Source of the DNA: an uncultured bacterium
Lineage (GTDB): Bacteria; Planctomycetota; Uabimicrobiia; Uabimicrobiales; JABWCH01
Assembly (NCBI GenBank): GCA_938003875.1
Contig: CALKWO010000215.1
Coordinates: 39,110-103,109 of the forward strand
Length of the DNA: 64,000 nucleotides
Reading direction: 5' to 3'
Shown piece after piece: positions 33,665 through 42,845 of this stretch (position 1 is its first letter; every line of letters begins with the position of its first letter). The notes under the pieces were generated by a model. It was not told where the DNA came from. It saw only the letters and a list, made by a program, of their open reading frames with translations, and did not search any database. Both the position numbers and the translations under genes were made by a program.

Positions 33665-34630
33665 ATGAATTATTTGATTACAGGCGGAGCTGGCTTTATT
33701 GGAAGCCATTTAGCAGAGTATCTTCTGGAAAAAGGACACAATGTCGCTATTTTGGACAACCTTTCGACTGGAAGTATGGAAAATATCCATCACCTTAAGG
33801 AAAATCCTCTTTTTTCCTATCGGATTGATACTGTTGCCAATGTTTCTCTACTGAGCGAAATGGTTTCCCGATGCGATATCATCATTCATCTGGCCGCTGC
33901 TGTGGGGGTAAATCTTGTCGTAGAAAGCCCAGTCCAAACGATTCATACCAATGTAGATGGCACAGAATTTGTACTCAAAGAAGCCAATAAGAAAAAGAAA
34001 AAAATATTGATTGCCTCTACCAGCGAAGTGTACGGAAAAAGCAACAAAATTCCTTTTCAGGAAGATGATGATCTTATATTAGGCCCTCCTACAAAAGGGA
34101 GATGGAGCTATGCCTGTAGCAAGGCACTGGATGAATTTTTGGCTTTAGCGTACTGGCGGGAAAAAAAGCTGCCTGTTGTCATTTGTAGGTTTTTCAATAC
34201 AGTTGGCCCTAGACAGACAGGACGGTATGGTATGGTTCTGCCACGTTTTATAAAACAGGCTTTAAGCAATAGCCCTATAACCATCTATGGCGATGGAACA
34301 CAAAGCCGTTGTTTTATATACGTTATGGAAGTATGCAAGGCAATATATGATTTGAGCATAGAGGAAAAAGCAGTAGGTGAAATTTATAACATAGGAAGCC
34401 AGGAAGAAATTACCATTACCGACCTGGCATATAAAGTAAGAGATAAGGTGGGAATTTCTACAGAAATCAAGTATATTCCCTATCACGAGGCATACTCGCA
34501 AGGCTTTGAAGACATGCAAAGAAGGGTACCTGATATTCAAAAAATTCAGAAGCTACTAAATTTTAGCCCTCGAATTACATTAGATCAGATTCTGGATAAA
34601 ATGATTGATTTTATTGCAAGATTTTCTTAG
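33665..34630 (+). CDS. NAD-dependent sugar-nucleotide epimerase/decarboxylase (extended SDR)
   Basis: 321 residues. N-terminal GGAGFIGSHLAEYLL binds NAD. LDNLSTG and HLAAAVGV follow. The active site has STSEVYG and SYACSKA (the Tyr-x-x-x-Lys pair). FNTVGPRQTGRYGMVLPRF and GDGTQSRCFIYVMEV are typical of UDP-glucuronate decarboxylase or UDP-glucose 4-epimerase-like enzymes. It probably makes an activated sugar for surface polysaccharide. No glycosyltransferase is adjacent, so the exact substrate is open. The RFF-N segment favours the UXS/GALE branch. Confidence 0.9.
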   Translation: MNYLITGGAGFIGSHLAEYLLEKGHNVAILDNLSTGSMENIHHLKENPLFSYRIDTVANVSLLSEMVSRCDIIIHLAAAVGVNLVVESPVQTIHTNVDGTEFVLKEANKKKKKILIASTSEVYGKSNKIPFQEDDDLILGPPTKGRWSYACSKALDEFLALAYWREKKLPVVICRFFNTVGPRQTGRYGMVLPRFIKQALSNSPITIYGDGTQSRCFIYVMEVCKAIYDLSIEEKAVGEIYNIGSQEEITITDLAYKVRDKVGISTEIKYIPYHEAYSQGFEDMQRRVPDIQKIQKLLNFSPRITLDQILDKMIDFIARFS

Positions 34631-34690
34631 TATAGAGAGAACGGCCATGAGCTAAAAGAATAGAATTAACCACTGGAAAGGCAGAGATGC

Positions 34691-35959
34691 ATGAAGAAAA
34701 AATATTTATTTTTGATCTTATTTTTTTGTTTTTTTCTTGCATTATTTATATTTTTTTTGTATCAACCTGATTTAGTAAAGCAAATTATAGAAGAAAAAAA
34801 AGAGATTGTCCCGCTCAGTTTTTTATATACAGGAGAGCTTGCTGGTGAGCTAGAACCTTGTGGTTGCAGTGGAACAAAATTAGGCGGAATGCTTCTCAGA
34901 AGTGGTTGGATCAATCATCTAAAAAAGCAGGAAACATTTTTGCTTATTGATGGAGGCTACCATGCACCAAAAGGAGATAAGCAAGATAAAATCAAATTTG
35001 CTGTACACAATGAAATTTTGCAGAATCTAGGCTATGATTGCCAGTTTGTACATTCTCAGGAAATTCTTCCTGATGCTTTCTCTTCTCCTCTTTTAATAGG
35101 ATGGGGGACAAAAGAAAAACTCTGGTATAAACAGAAAACTTATGGCAAAGACAAAAAGCTACTGTTGCTTACAATAGAAAAAAATTCGACTCCAAAACCA
35201 GAAGAACTCCAGGAGATTCTAGGACGCATTTCTCCCGATATTGTCTTCATTATGACACGCGGAATCGACCAGAACCATGCTTCTTATTTGCCTCAGGGAA
35301 ATTATATCAAAATCTTTTTTCCTGTGGATTCTCAGGCACCCTTTAGTCCTATAGAGGTTTCTCCTGGTGTTTTGGTCATTAGCGCAGGAAATCGAGGACG
35401 TTATATTGGATTGCTGAATTTGGTGTTGCAAGGTAACAAACTTTTGGAATGGAAAAATCGTATCATTGCATTAGAAAAGAAATGGCAAAGCGATCCCTTA
35501 GTAGAAAAAATATTAGATACATATAAAGATCGCCTGCAATCCGAAAGGCTTCTGGAATTCCAAATCAAAAGGAGTTCTCCTATTGGCTATGTAGGTTCAG
35601 AAAATTGCTATGAATGCCATAAAGAAGAATATAATCAATGGAAAACCAAAAGACATGCCCTGGCTTTCGATACTCTTGTAAAAGAAAAACATCATTATGA
35701 TCCAGAATGTGTTAGATGCCATACTGTGGGCTATGAATATGAAGAAGGATTCCGCACAGCAGAAGAAACCCCTCATCTGATTCACGTAGGATGTGAAGAA
35801 TGCCATGGCCCTGGAGCAAGCCACGCTATCAACTCTCTTGTGCCTGGCTATGGAAAGACAAATGGAGAAAATGCCTGTCTTCCATGTCATCAAAAAGACA
35901 GAAGCCCTGATTTTGAATACAAAAAATATCGGGAAATGATAAAGCATTGGAAAGATTAA
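34691..35959 (+). CDS. Tetraheme c-type cytochrome with nucleotidase-like N-terminal domain
   Basis: 422 residues. A single N-terminal membrane helix anchors the protein outside the cytoplasm. Residues ~45-280 resemble the UshA/metallophosphatase-like domain often fused to cytochromes, with the ELEPCGCSGTKLGGMLLR motif. The C-terminal ~120 residues hold four heme sites: CYECH, CVRCH, CEECH and CLPCH, a cytochrome c554-like cluster. It probably transfers electrons in the periplasmic space. The next gene (DUF1573) follows by 15 bp, so the two are probably one operon. Heme attachment machinery is not in the window. Confidence 0.9.
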   Translation: MKKKYLFLILFFCFFLALFIFFLYQPDLVKQIIEEKKEIVPLSFLYTGELAGELEPCGCSGTKLGGMLLRSGWINHLKKQETFLLIDGGYHAPKGDKQDKIKFAVHNEILQNLGYDCQFVHSQEILPDAFSSPLLIGWGTKEKLWYKQKTYGKDKKLLLLTIEKNSTPKPEELQEILGRISPDIVFIMTRGIDQNHASYLPQGNYIKIFFPVDSQAPFSPIEVSPGVLVISAGNRGRYIGLLNLVLQGNKLLEWKNRIIALEKKWQSDPLVEKILDTYKDRLQSERLLEFQIKRSSPIGYVGSENCYECHKEEYNQWKTKRHALAFDTLVKEKHHYDPECVRCHTVGYEYEEGFRTAEETPHLIHVGCEECHGPGASHAINSLVPGYGKTNGENACLPCHQKDRSPDFEYKKYREMIKHWKD

Positions 35960-35974
35960 CGAAAGGGAAATAAA

Positions 35975-37021
35975 ATGTTTAAGATATTTTGGTTTTTCGC
36001 CTGCCTGCTTTTAGGAAGTTGCCTATATATTTTGTCAGATACTCCTAAGACTGCTATTGAAATTCAGCCGCCCATGTATCATTTAGGGAAAATAGCTGAT
36101 AGCAAATCCATTCCTTTTTGTTTTACTCTTATCAACAATAGTGATAAGGAAGTGAAGATAGAAAGAATAGCGACATCTTGCGGTTGTACCGTTGCAAAAC
36201 AAAAATTCGATTCTATTCTGCCTGGACAAACTGGTATAGTAGATTTTGTTTTTGATCCTACAGGCCGCCGAGGTTATGCAAGATGGGAAATTCTTTTTTA
36301 TACAAATTTACCAGAGTGCCCTGTTGTCATGTCGGCTTTTGATGTTACTATCTTAAAAGATGGGATGATTTCTCAGGATTTTCTCTCTTTTGGAGAATTC
36401 CATAGAGGCCTTCCTGTTGATATGCAAGTCTGGATTGCCCCTGAGCATTATCCTGATTTTAAAATCCAAGAAGTTAAAATTCTTTTGGACGACCAAAACA
36501 AAGAATGCTTTGATATAGAGTTGGCCCCAGGTATCTATGATGGATTTTATCCAGGTTCTCGCCGTGCTTATTCTTTAAAAATAATTGCTAAAAAAGACAT
36601 ACCTTATGGTAGAATAGAAGGCAAAATACAAATTGTAAGCGATATACCAGGAAAAGAAAAAATAGAAATTCCCTTGCTTGCCAAAGTAATTGGAGATATA
36701 GGCCTTAGGCCAGATTATCTTTCTGTCGGTGCAATAAAAAAAGATGATAAAATCGTAAGAAAAATCCTTATTTTTCATAGAAAAGGGGAGTCTTTTCAGA
36801 TCCAAGAAATCAAAAGCACATTGCCTTTTCTTAGCATGGGACATGTCTCTGTTTTAGAAGACCAATACTATCAGATTCTGGTAAGTATAAAAAAAGATGC
36901 TCCATTACCAACAGGAGAATTTCGAGGCAAAATCATCGTTACAACCTCTCATTCTGAAATGACAGAAATAGAGATTCCTGTCCAGGGAGTCGTAATTGCT
37001 CCTGCTATGGAACAAAAATAA
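35975..37021 (+). CDS. DUF1573 exported protein
   Basis: 348 residues. The N-terminus (FFACLLLGSC) could be a lipoprotein signal with Cys14-16 as the lipid site, or a simple signal anchor. At ~65-105 is the DUF1573 signature TSCGCTVAKQKFDSILPGQT, an Ig-like beta-sandwich with a CGC pair. Two further beta-rich repeats follow (~125-230 and ~235-340). Such proteins are common in Planctomycetota and Bacteroidota; the function is unknown. A GAAAGGGAA site precedes the start. It sits between the tetraheme cytochrome and a small membrane protein. Confidence 0.88.
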   Translation: MFKIFWFFACLLLGSCLYILSDTPKTAIEIQPPMYHLGKIADSKSIPFCFTLINNSDKEVKIERIATSCGCTVAKQKFDSILPGQTGIVDFVFDPTGRRGYARWEILFYTNLPECPVVMSAFDVTILKDGMISQDFLSFGEFHRGLPVDMQVWIAPEHYPDFKIQEVKILLDDQNKECFDIELAPGIYDGFYPGSRRAYSLKIIAKKDIPYGRIEGKIQIVSDIPGKEKIEIPLLAKVIGDIGLRPDYLSVGAIKKDDKIVRKILIFHRKGESFQIQEIKSTLPFLSMGHVSVLEDQYYQILVSIKKDAPLPTGEFRGKIIVTTSHSEMTEIEIPVQGVVIAPAMEQK

Positions 37022-37048
37022 CTTCTATAAATTTTCAAAAAGGCAATT

Positions 37049-37780
37049 ATGGTCAAGGAAAAAAATACAAATTCATCAGAGCCAACAGTAAAAGATTTTC
37101 TTGTATATCTCGTGAAAAAGGGAATCCTGCCTAAGCAGGCTGTTAGCCTATGCCGTAAACGCAAGCAGGAGGCTCTTGAAAAAGGATATAGCATAACGGT
37201 AAAGGATATACTCCTGGAACAAGGCTATATCGCGGATGAAAAAGAATATCAAAGTCTCTGGAAAGATATGGTGGAAGACCATCGTGTTATCAAAAAAATT
37301 CAGGGCAAAGAAGATGTTTCCAGCCAGAGCTATTCTCTTTCTGAGAACATTTTACAAGAGCTTCTTTCTGATGAAGAATTTCAAAGGGAAAGACACCCTG
37401 ACGTTCCTACCGATATTATTTTAACTGTCTTCAACCGTTGGAAAGATAAAGATTCTGAGAATAACAATAAAAAAAAATCAGAAGAGAAAAGAAAGAATTC
37501 TTTACAGCGTTTGACACAGCGAATTCAGGAAACAGCCCTGTGCTCATCTAATTTTTGGAAAAATCCAGAAAAAATTGCATCTTGTCTATGCTTGATTAGC
37601 TGTAGCATCATGATTATTCTATTTTACCAATGGGGACTTTCTTCACAAAAATATTCCATTCAAAGAATGCAATTCCATATTCCTGGCAATTCTTTGGATA
37701 AAAATAGTATTATAGAAGGTAAAATAGAAAAAGTGACAAAAAAAGAACTGTTATCCTTCTCTATCCCCAAAAAACAATAG
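37049..37780 (+). CDS. Single-pass membrane protein, unknown function
   Basis: 243 residues. Residues ~10-85 are a helical region ([27 protein letters not shown]) that recalls the small helical domains at the start of GspE-type or two-helix adaptor proteins; this likeness is weak. A charged linker leads to one membrane helix (~172-196, [16 protein letters not shown]). The ~45-residue tail is probably outside. It lies 27 bp after the DUF1573 gene and 28 bp before clpX, all on one strand. I do not recognise the family. Confidence 0.8.
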   Translation: MVKEKNTNSSEPTVKDFLVYLVKKGILPKQAVSLCRKRKQEALEKGYSITVKDILLEQGYIADEKEYQSLWKDMVEDHRVIKKIQGKEDVSSQSYSLSENILQELLSDEEFQRERHPDVPTDIILTVFNRWKDKDSENNNKKKSEEKRKNSLQRLTQRIQETALCSSNFWKNPEKIASCLCLISCSIMIILFYQWGLSSQKYSIQRMQFHIPGNSLDKNSIIEGKIEKVTKKELLSFSIPKKQ

Positions 37781-37808
37781 AATTTTTTCTACCAGGAAAT
37801 ACTTAATT

Positions 37809-39056
37809 ATGGCAAATAACAAATCTTTAGAATACTGTACTTTTTGTGGCAAAAGTCGTAAAGTTGTAGATACTCTCATTGCTGGCCCCCCAAATATATA
37901 TATATGCAATGAATGTATTAAACTTTGTAATACTGTTTTAGAAGAAGAGAGAGTCCGCAAAAATTATACAGGAAAAAGTAAAAAACTTCCAACGCCGAAA
38001 GAAATCAAAGAACAACTAGATCTCTATGTTATGGGACAGGAACACAGCAAAAAAGTCTTGTCTGTAGCAGTCTATAATCACTATAGAAGAATTTATAGTA
38101 CTATAGATATAAAAGATGTAGAAATTGAAAAAAGCAATATCTTATTAATCGGGCCTACTGGCAGTGGAAAAACTCTTTTAGCAAGAACTTTAGCGACTAT
38201 TCTTGATGTTCCTTTTGCGATTGGAGATGCAACATCTTTAACAGAAGCAGGTTATGTTGGAGAAGATGTGGAAAATCTCTTACTGCGATTAATCCAATCA
38301 GCCAATTTTGATGTTTCTAAAGCCAGCAAAGGGATTATTTTTATCGATGAAATTGATAAAATCAGAAAGACTTCCCAAAATGTTTCAATCACACGAGATG
38401 TTTCTGGTGAAGGCGTTCAGCAAGCTTTGTTAAAGATGTTGGAAGGGACTATTTCCAATGTGCCTCCTCAAGGAGGTCGAAAACATCCTGAACAGGCTTA
38501 TATTCCTATCGATACAACGCATATCCTTTTTATTTGTGGTGGTGCATTCATAGGATTAGAAGAGATCGTAGGCCGCAGAGTAGGTAAAAAAATGATTGGG
38601 TTCAATCGTGAGGCTGCTGATATTGATGAAAAAACCAAAGGAGACCTTTTGCAACTTGTGGAAGTAGAAGACCTTATTCAATATGGTTTGATTCCAGAGT
38701 TTGTTGGCCGTCTTCCTGTCATTAGTGGTCTTCATCCTCTCAACATAGATGATATGATCTCTATCCTTACCTGCCCAAAGAATGCTATTGTAAGGCAATA
38801 TGAAAAAATGCTGGAAATAGAAGGCGTAAAGCTGGTATTTCAGCAAGATGCTTTAAGAGAGATAGCACAAAAAGCTTTAGCTCGCAATAGTGGTGCCCGT
38901 GGCCTTAGAGCGATTGTGGAATCGCTTATGCTGGATGTGATGTATGAAGTTCCCTCTCATTCTTGCACTGTAAAAGAAATTATAATCACGCCAGAAATGG
39001 TACGAGGGGAAAAAAGCGTTTTGCCCAAAATAGAAAAGCAGCTAGAGATAGCATGA
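37809..39056 (+). CDS. clpX: ATP-dependent Clp protease ATP-binding subunit ClpX
   Basis: 415 residues. The N-terminal C4 zinc finger is [10 protein letters not shown]...CNECIKLC (~10-40). The AAA+ core has Walker A GPTGSGKT and Walker [11 protein letters not shown], the pore loop GYVGED, sensor motifs and GARGLRAI near the end. ClpX unfolds tagged proteins for ClpP or acts alone. clpP and tig, its usual neighbours, are not beside it here. A terminator follows. Confidence 0.97.
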   Translation: MANNKSLEYCTFCGKSRKVVDTLIAGPPNIYICNECIKLCNTVLEEERVRKNYTGKSKKLPTPKEIKEQLDLYVMGQEHSKKVLSVAVYNHYRRIYSTIDIKDVEIEKSNILLIGPTGSGKTLLARTLATILDVPFAIGDATSLTEAGYVGEDVENLLLRLIQSANFDVSKASKGIIFIDEIDKIRKTSQNVSITRDVSGEGVQQALLKMLEGTISNVPPQGGRKHPEQAYIPIDTTHILFICGGAFIGLEEIVGRRVGKKMIGFNREAADIDEKTKGDLLQLVEVEDLIQYGLIPEFVGRLPVISGLHPLNIDDMISILTCPKNAIVRQYEKMLEIEGVKLVFQQDALREIAQKALARNSGARGLRAIVESLMLDVMYEVPSHSCTVKEIIITPEMVRGEKSVLPKIEKQLEIA

Positions 39057-39063
39057 TAGACGA

Positions 39064-39092
39064 GGGCATGACTGTCATGCCCATCTTTATTT
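39064..39092 (+). terminator. Rho-independent terminator after clpX
   Basis: GGGCATGA pairs with TCATGCCC around a 3-base loop, then ATCTTTATTT. Confidence 0.8.
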
Positions 39093-39111
39093 AGATTTGG
39101 AAAAAAATACT

Positions 39112-40173
39112 ATGGCAGATCCTCGAATAGAAAAGTTTGCAAAAACAATTTGCAAATCTTTAGATATTGTTGAAGATGATATTGTCCTGATTACAGGAAC
39201 AGAAGTTTCTGCAAATTTAATTTTGGAATTACAAAAAGAAATTTTAAAGAGATCAGCGTATCCTCTTATTCGCATCAGTTTAGAGCAAATGCGCTATAAT
39301 TTTTATAAATATGCTCATGAAAAACACCTGACACAGTTTCCCCCTGGTCTGGCCAAAGAAATTGAAATAGCGACGAAAGTCATTTCCATAGAATCCGCTA
39401 CCAATCCTAACCAGATAAATAAAATTGATCAGAATAGAATCAATCAATGGAAACAAACAGCAGGGCCTTATTACAGAAAGCTGGATTTTGTTCCTACTGT
39501 AGTCAGTATCTTCCCGAATCTGCGCTATGCAGACCAGGCAGGAATGAACCTGGAAGAATACGAAAAGCTTTTTTATGACGCTGTGTCGATAGATTTAGAA
39601 AAACTCTACGAAGATTATCATCCTATAGAAGAGATGCTTTCTAATGGAAATCATTTTGAAATAAAGACTTCCAATACGAACTTAGTCTTTGATCTGGGTG
39701 ATAGAAACTTTACTTTGCATTCTCTTCTTATAAACTTTCCTGATGGTGAGATTTTCTGCTCTCCTATAGAGAGTTCGGTGAATGGATATATTCGCTTTGA
39801 ACAGCCCCAAAGCTATTCTGGAAAGATATTCCAAAACCTGGCGATAGAATTTCGTAACGGAGAAGTAACCCAGGTATGCTCTGAAACCAATATGGACGCA
39901 TTACAAAAATTGTTGAAAACCGATTCAGGTGCAAAGAGGCTTGGCGAATTTGGTTTTGGGATCAATCCAGCCCTAAAAAATTTAACGAATGATATTCTTT
40001 TCGACGAAAAAGTAACAGGCACTATTCACATCGCTCTTGGCGATGCCTATGTCGAAGTAGGAGGAACCAATCGCTCCCTGATTCACTTCGATATGGTAAA
40101 GGATATGAGAGGTGATGGAGTAATTTTAGTCGATGGAAGAGTGGTTTACAGAGATGGAAAATTTGTAATATAG
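39112..40173 (+). CDS. M29-family aminopeptidase
   Basis: 353 residues resembling the aminopeptidase T/PepS group, two-metal cytosolic aminopeptidases. Visible parts: an N-terminal Rossmann-like half (DDIVLITGTEVSANLI), NFPDGEIFCSPIESSVNG, LGEFGFGINP, TGTIHIALGDAY, and SLIHFDMVKDM near the end; these hold the Glu, His and Asp metal ligands of the family. I start at ATG 39112; a TTG five codons earlier is less likely and the ribosome site (TTGGA) is weak. A very small gene follows by seven bases. Confidence 0.9.
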   Translation: MADPRIEKFAKTICKSLDIVEDDIVLITGTEVSANLILELQKEILKRSAYPLIRISLEQMRYNFYKYAHEKHLTQFPPGLAKEIEIATKVISIESATNPNQINKIDQNRINQWKQTAGPYYRKLDFVPTVVSIFPNLRYADQAGMNLEEYEKLFYDAVSIDLEKLYEDYHPIEEMLSNGNHFEIKTSNTNLVFDLGDRNFTLHSLLINFPDGEIFCSPIESSVNGYIRFEQPQSYSGKIFQNLAIEFRNGEVTQVCSETNMDALQKLLKTDSGAKRLGEFGFGINPALKNLTNDILFDEKVTGTIHIALGDAYVEVGGTNRSLIHFDMVKDMRGDGVILVDGRVVYRDGKFVI

Positions 40174-40180
40174 AAAAATT

Positions 40181-40438
40181 ATGGATACCAAAAATTGGCT
40201 AAAATTTGCAGAAACATGCAAATGTGATTTTTGCAATTGTAATTTTCAAGATAAGCTTATTGAGGAATGTGGCGGCAGCGAAGACATTGCATGGGTAGTA
40301 TTCCACCATCTAGGACAAGGCAGTATAGTATGGTTACATGCTAGTGTTCCTGCTCTTGGCAGAAAAAAACCATCTACTCTCATCAATGCAGGACGTAGTG
40401 ATGAAGTTAGAGAAGTGTTATGGCGCTTTCCATGCTAA
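40181..40438 (+). CDS. Small MbcA/ParS/Xre-type antitoxin-like protein
   Basis: 85 residues. The C-terminal ~50 (AWVVFHHLGQGSIVWLHA then PALGRKKPSTL and EVREVLWRF) match by eye the DUF2384/MbcA-ParS toxin-binding domain, with the usual 'Wl..p..aLg.r.P..ll....g...V...L' spacing. The N-terminal HTH found in the full Xre antitoxins is replaced by ~30 residues with CKCDFCNC, perhaps a metal site. No RES-domain toxin lies on either side. It is seven bases after the aminopeptidase. Without a strong ribosome site the gene could be a small remnant. Confidence 0.6.
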   Translation: MDTKNWLKFAETCKCDFCNCNFQDKLIEECGGSEDIAWVVFHHLGQGSIVWLHASVPALGRKKPSTLINAGRSDEVREVLWRFPC

Positions 40439-40815
40439 TGATTCCATATAATTTGTGGTCATGAAAAAAATAAAAATTTACCACAGAGTACAGAGGACAC
40501 AGAGGGCATAGAGCAAAAAAATAACTACAGATGAACACGGATTCATTTTTGTTTTGTTCGCTACGGTAAAGCCTCCGCTCTTCTTTTTTCTCTGTGCCTC
40601 TGTGGTTAACACTCATAGACGCTGAGGGCGCAGAGTTAGCAGATTTGGCAATGCCAATATCAAAAAAATTATCAACGCTTCTTGCGCTGGATCTTTTCAT
40701 GAGAGATATTCTGTTAGAATAGAAATTTTTTTTATAGAAATCTTTATTTCTTTTTGTTATATTCGCTAGATTAAGAGTTTCTTTTTTTCAAAATCTATCA
40801 AAAAGGGAGAAAAAT
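40439..40815. other. Repeat-bearing intergenic region
   Basis: About 377 bases. An R2 element occupies 40478-40612. The rest (to 40815) is AT-rich leader of the phosphoesterase gene. A 97-codon minus-strand open frame (40407-40700) covers the repeat and is not believed. Confidence 0.8.
40478..40612. repeat. R2 'accacagag' repeat, copy 3 (short)
   Basis: TACCACAGAGTACAGAGGAC, ACTACAGATGAACACGGAT, then CTCTGTGCCTCTGTGGTTAA closing it. The core is shorter than in copies 1, 2 and 4. Confidence 0.85.
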
Positions 40816-41541
40816 TTGCGATACGGAATTTACAGCGATATACATGCAAACCTTGAAGCTTTACAAGCTGTCTTTGACAGATTTGAAAAAGAAAATGTAG
40901 ATGAATACATTTGTTTAGGAGATATTGTAGGCTACGGAGCAAATCCCAGAGAATGCCTTCAGCTAGTACTGGAACACAAAAGTCTGGTTGTGGCAGGAAA
41001 CCATGATTATGCAGTAGCAGGCAAACTAAACATTGACTTTTTCAATCCTTACGCAAAAGAAGCTGTTTTGTGGACTAGAAAACAACTTAGTGATCAAGAG
41101 CTACAATATCTTGCAAATTTAGATCTTATTCAAAAAATAGAGAATGTCCTGACTATAGTTCATGGAACCATGAATTTTCCTGAAATGTTCGATTACATCC
41201 AGACAAGCTACGATGCTCATCTTACTTTAGAACTTTTAGATACGCCTGTTTGTTTTCTTGGTCACTCGCATGTTCCTGTAGCCTTCTTTCAGGGACCAAC
41301 AGTATCTTTTTCTATGGATGAAGAATTTTATGTCCCTAAAGATGGAAAAACTCTTGTCAATGTAGGAAGCGTAGGGCAGCCAAGAGACGAGAATCCTCAG
41401 GCATGCTGTGCAATATATGATGATGAAGCAGAAAAAGTATATATACTCAGAATAGAGTACGATATTGAATGTGCTATAAAAAAAATCACTACATCTGGTC
41501 TTCCTGAGATTCTGGGAGAACGTTTGCGATACGGGCGATAG
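40816..41541 (+). CDS. Calcineurin-like metallophosphoesterase
   Basis: 241 residues. All metal motifs are visible in order: D-x-H (YSDIHAN), GDIVGYGANP, GNHDYAV, VHGT and GHSHVP. Members of this YfcE/ApaH-like group cleave phosphodiesters or diadenosine tetraphosphate; the substrate here cannot be told. It starts at TTG 40816, nine bases after AGGGAGA, and no better ATG lies in frame nearby. A TPR gene follows by ten bases, so the two may be cotranslated. Confidence 0.93.
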   Translation: MRYGIYSDIHANLEALQAVFDRFEKENVDEYICLGDIVGYGANPRECLQLVLEHKSLVVAGNHDYAVAGKLNIDFFNPYAKEAVLWTRKQLSDQELQYLANLDLIQKIENVLTIVHGTMNFPEMFDYIQTSYDAHLTLELLDTPVCFLGHSHVPVAFFQGPTVSFSMDEEFYVPKDGKTLVNVGSVGQPRDENPQACCAIYDDEAEKVYILRIEYDIECAIKKITTSGLPEILGERLRYGR

Positions 41542-41551
41542 AGTATAATTT

Positions 41552-42052
41552 ATGATAAAACGAATATATGCTTTTTTTTTATTGCGATGTGCCCAAAAAT
41601 ATTTTCTTCAGGAAAAAATAGATAAGGGAATATGCCTTTTAGAAAAATGTATTCTTTTGAAGCCAGATTACTCTTTTGCTTACTTTCAACTGGCGAAAAA
41701 ATTCTTAGAACTGGAAAAATGGGAAAAAGCGGAAGAATCCATAATAAAAGCGATCTCTCTTGATCTCAAAAATGCTATATATCATGCATTTTTAGGTATC
41801 GTTTTTTATGAACAAAAAAAATATGAAGAGGCAGTACAAAGTTTACATAAAGCATTGGATATAGATTCCAAAAACCAACTCACATATAATTATCTGGCTT
41901 TATGTTATTTAGCGAAGGAAGATGAAGAAAATTTTAAAAGCCTTCTTCAAAAAAAAGGAATATTTGAAAGCACGGAAGTCCAGGTTCAAATGATTCTGGG
42001 TTTAGAAAACTATTTAACAAAAAAAGAGAAAAAAATACCACAGAATTCATAA
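41552..42052 (+). CDS. Small TPR-repeat protein
   Basis: 166 residues with about three TPR units: ~25-58 (GICLLEKCILLKPDYSFAYF), ~59-92 and ~93-126 (YEEAVQSLHKALDIDSKN), then a charged tail. A hydrophobic segment at the N-terminus (IYAFFLLRCA) may be a weak membrane-associated helix. It acts as a protein-protein adaptor; the partner is unknown. It lies ten bases after the phosphoesterase gene and has no evident ribosome site of its own. Confidence 0.85.
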   Translation: MIKRIYAFFLLRCAQKYFLQEKIDKGICLLEKCILLKPDYSFAYFQLAKKFLELEKWEKAEESIIKAISLDLKNAIYHAFLGIVFYEQKKYEEAVQSLHKALDIDSKNQLTYNYLALCYLAKEDEENFKSLLQKKGIFESTEVQVQMILGLENYLTKKEKKIPQNS

Positions 42053-42252
42053 GAGACAAAGAGAAAGACAAAAAAGAACCACAGATGGACACGAATAGAC
42101 ACGGATATAATATTTTAAATAGTCTTATTCGGCTGGATAAAAAAACGATAAAATGGGAGAAAAGTATTACAAAAAATTATTTGTGTTCATCTGTGTTTAT
42201 CCGTGGTTCAAAAGCTAAAAACGCTCTGTGTTCTCTGGCTCTCTGTGGTTAA
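42040..42252. repeat. R2 'accacagag' repeat, copy 4
   Basis: GAACCACAGATGGACACGAA and TAGACACGGAT on the left; TTTGTGTTCATCTGTGTTTA then CGTGGTTCAAAAGC on the right. The right part is nearly identical to copy 1 (12590-12640). It begins inside the stop-codon region of the TPR gene. Confidence 0.85.
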
Positions 42253-42337
42253 TTCTATTTTTTAATTCAAGCAACATTTTGACTAAAACAAAAATCATAA
42301 AATAAATTATGTCTGTATTATTTTTAGGCAGGGTCTT

Positions 42338-42820
42338 ATGGCAATTAAAGCCGAAGCATTAGTGAACAAGGGTTATGCTGCCCTTGAAAAAGGGGATTAT
42401 GCAAAGGCAGTCGGTTTTCTGGAACAATCTGTTAAAGCATCACCTGAAAATCCAGAATATTACGCTTACCTGGGCGAAGCTTATTTTTTCAATAAGCAAT
42501 ACATGGAAGCCGAGAATGTGTTTTCTAAAAGAGATCAGTTGGTTTTACAAGATTCCTTTTTAAACGCGGATGTTCAAGGCTACAGAGGGTGTATTTTGTT
42601 AGAAAAAGGAGAAATGGAAAAAGCGAAGGATTTGCTGGAAGAAGCAGCAGAAAAAAAAGTACAATCTCCCCAGATCTACTATTCTTTAGCTATGCTCTAT
42701 TTAAAACAGCAAAATTTGCCAAAAGCAAAAAAAATTCTCCAAAAAATTGAAAATATGGATCCCTTTTTTTATTATCGGAAGATAAAAGACTTATTAAAAG
42801 AAATTGGATTGGTATTATAA
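42338..42820 (+). CDS. TPR-repeat protein
   Basis: 160 residues made of TPR units (A-L-E-K-G-D-Y-A-K-A, Y-L-G-E-A-Y and ALEKGEMEKAKDLLEEAAEK forms) across most of the length. No signal peptide or membrane helix. An AGGCAGGG site precedes the ATG. The giant Ser/Thr kinase starts 25 bp downstream and itself carries TPR-like repeats, so this may be a soluble partner. Confidence 0.85.
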   Translation: MAIKAEALVNKGYAALEKGDYAKAVGFLEQSVKASPENPEYYAYLGEAYFFNKQYMEAENVFSKRDQLVLQDSFLNADVQGYRGCILLEKGEMEKAKDLLEEAAEKKVQSPQIYYSLAMLYLKQQNLPKAKKILQKIENMDPFFYYRKIKDLLKEIGLVL

Positions 42821-42845
42821 ATATAACTCACGATGGGAAAATGAG

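Noticed and set aside
40407..40700. 97-codon minus-strand open frame
   Set aside because: It overlaps an R2 repeat and lacks a ribosome site; repetitive sequence explains it.
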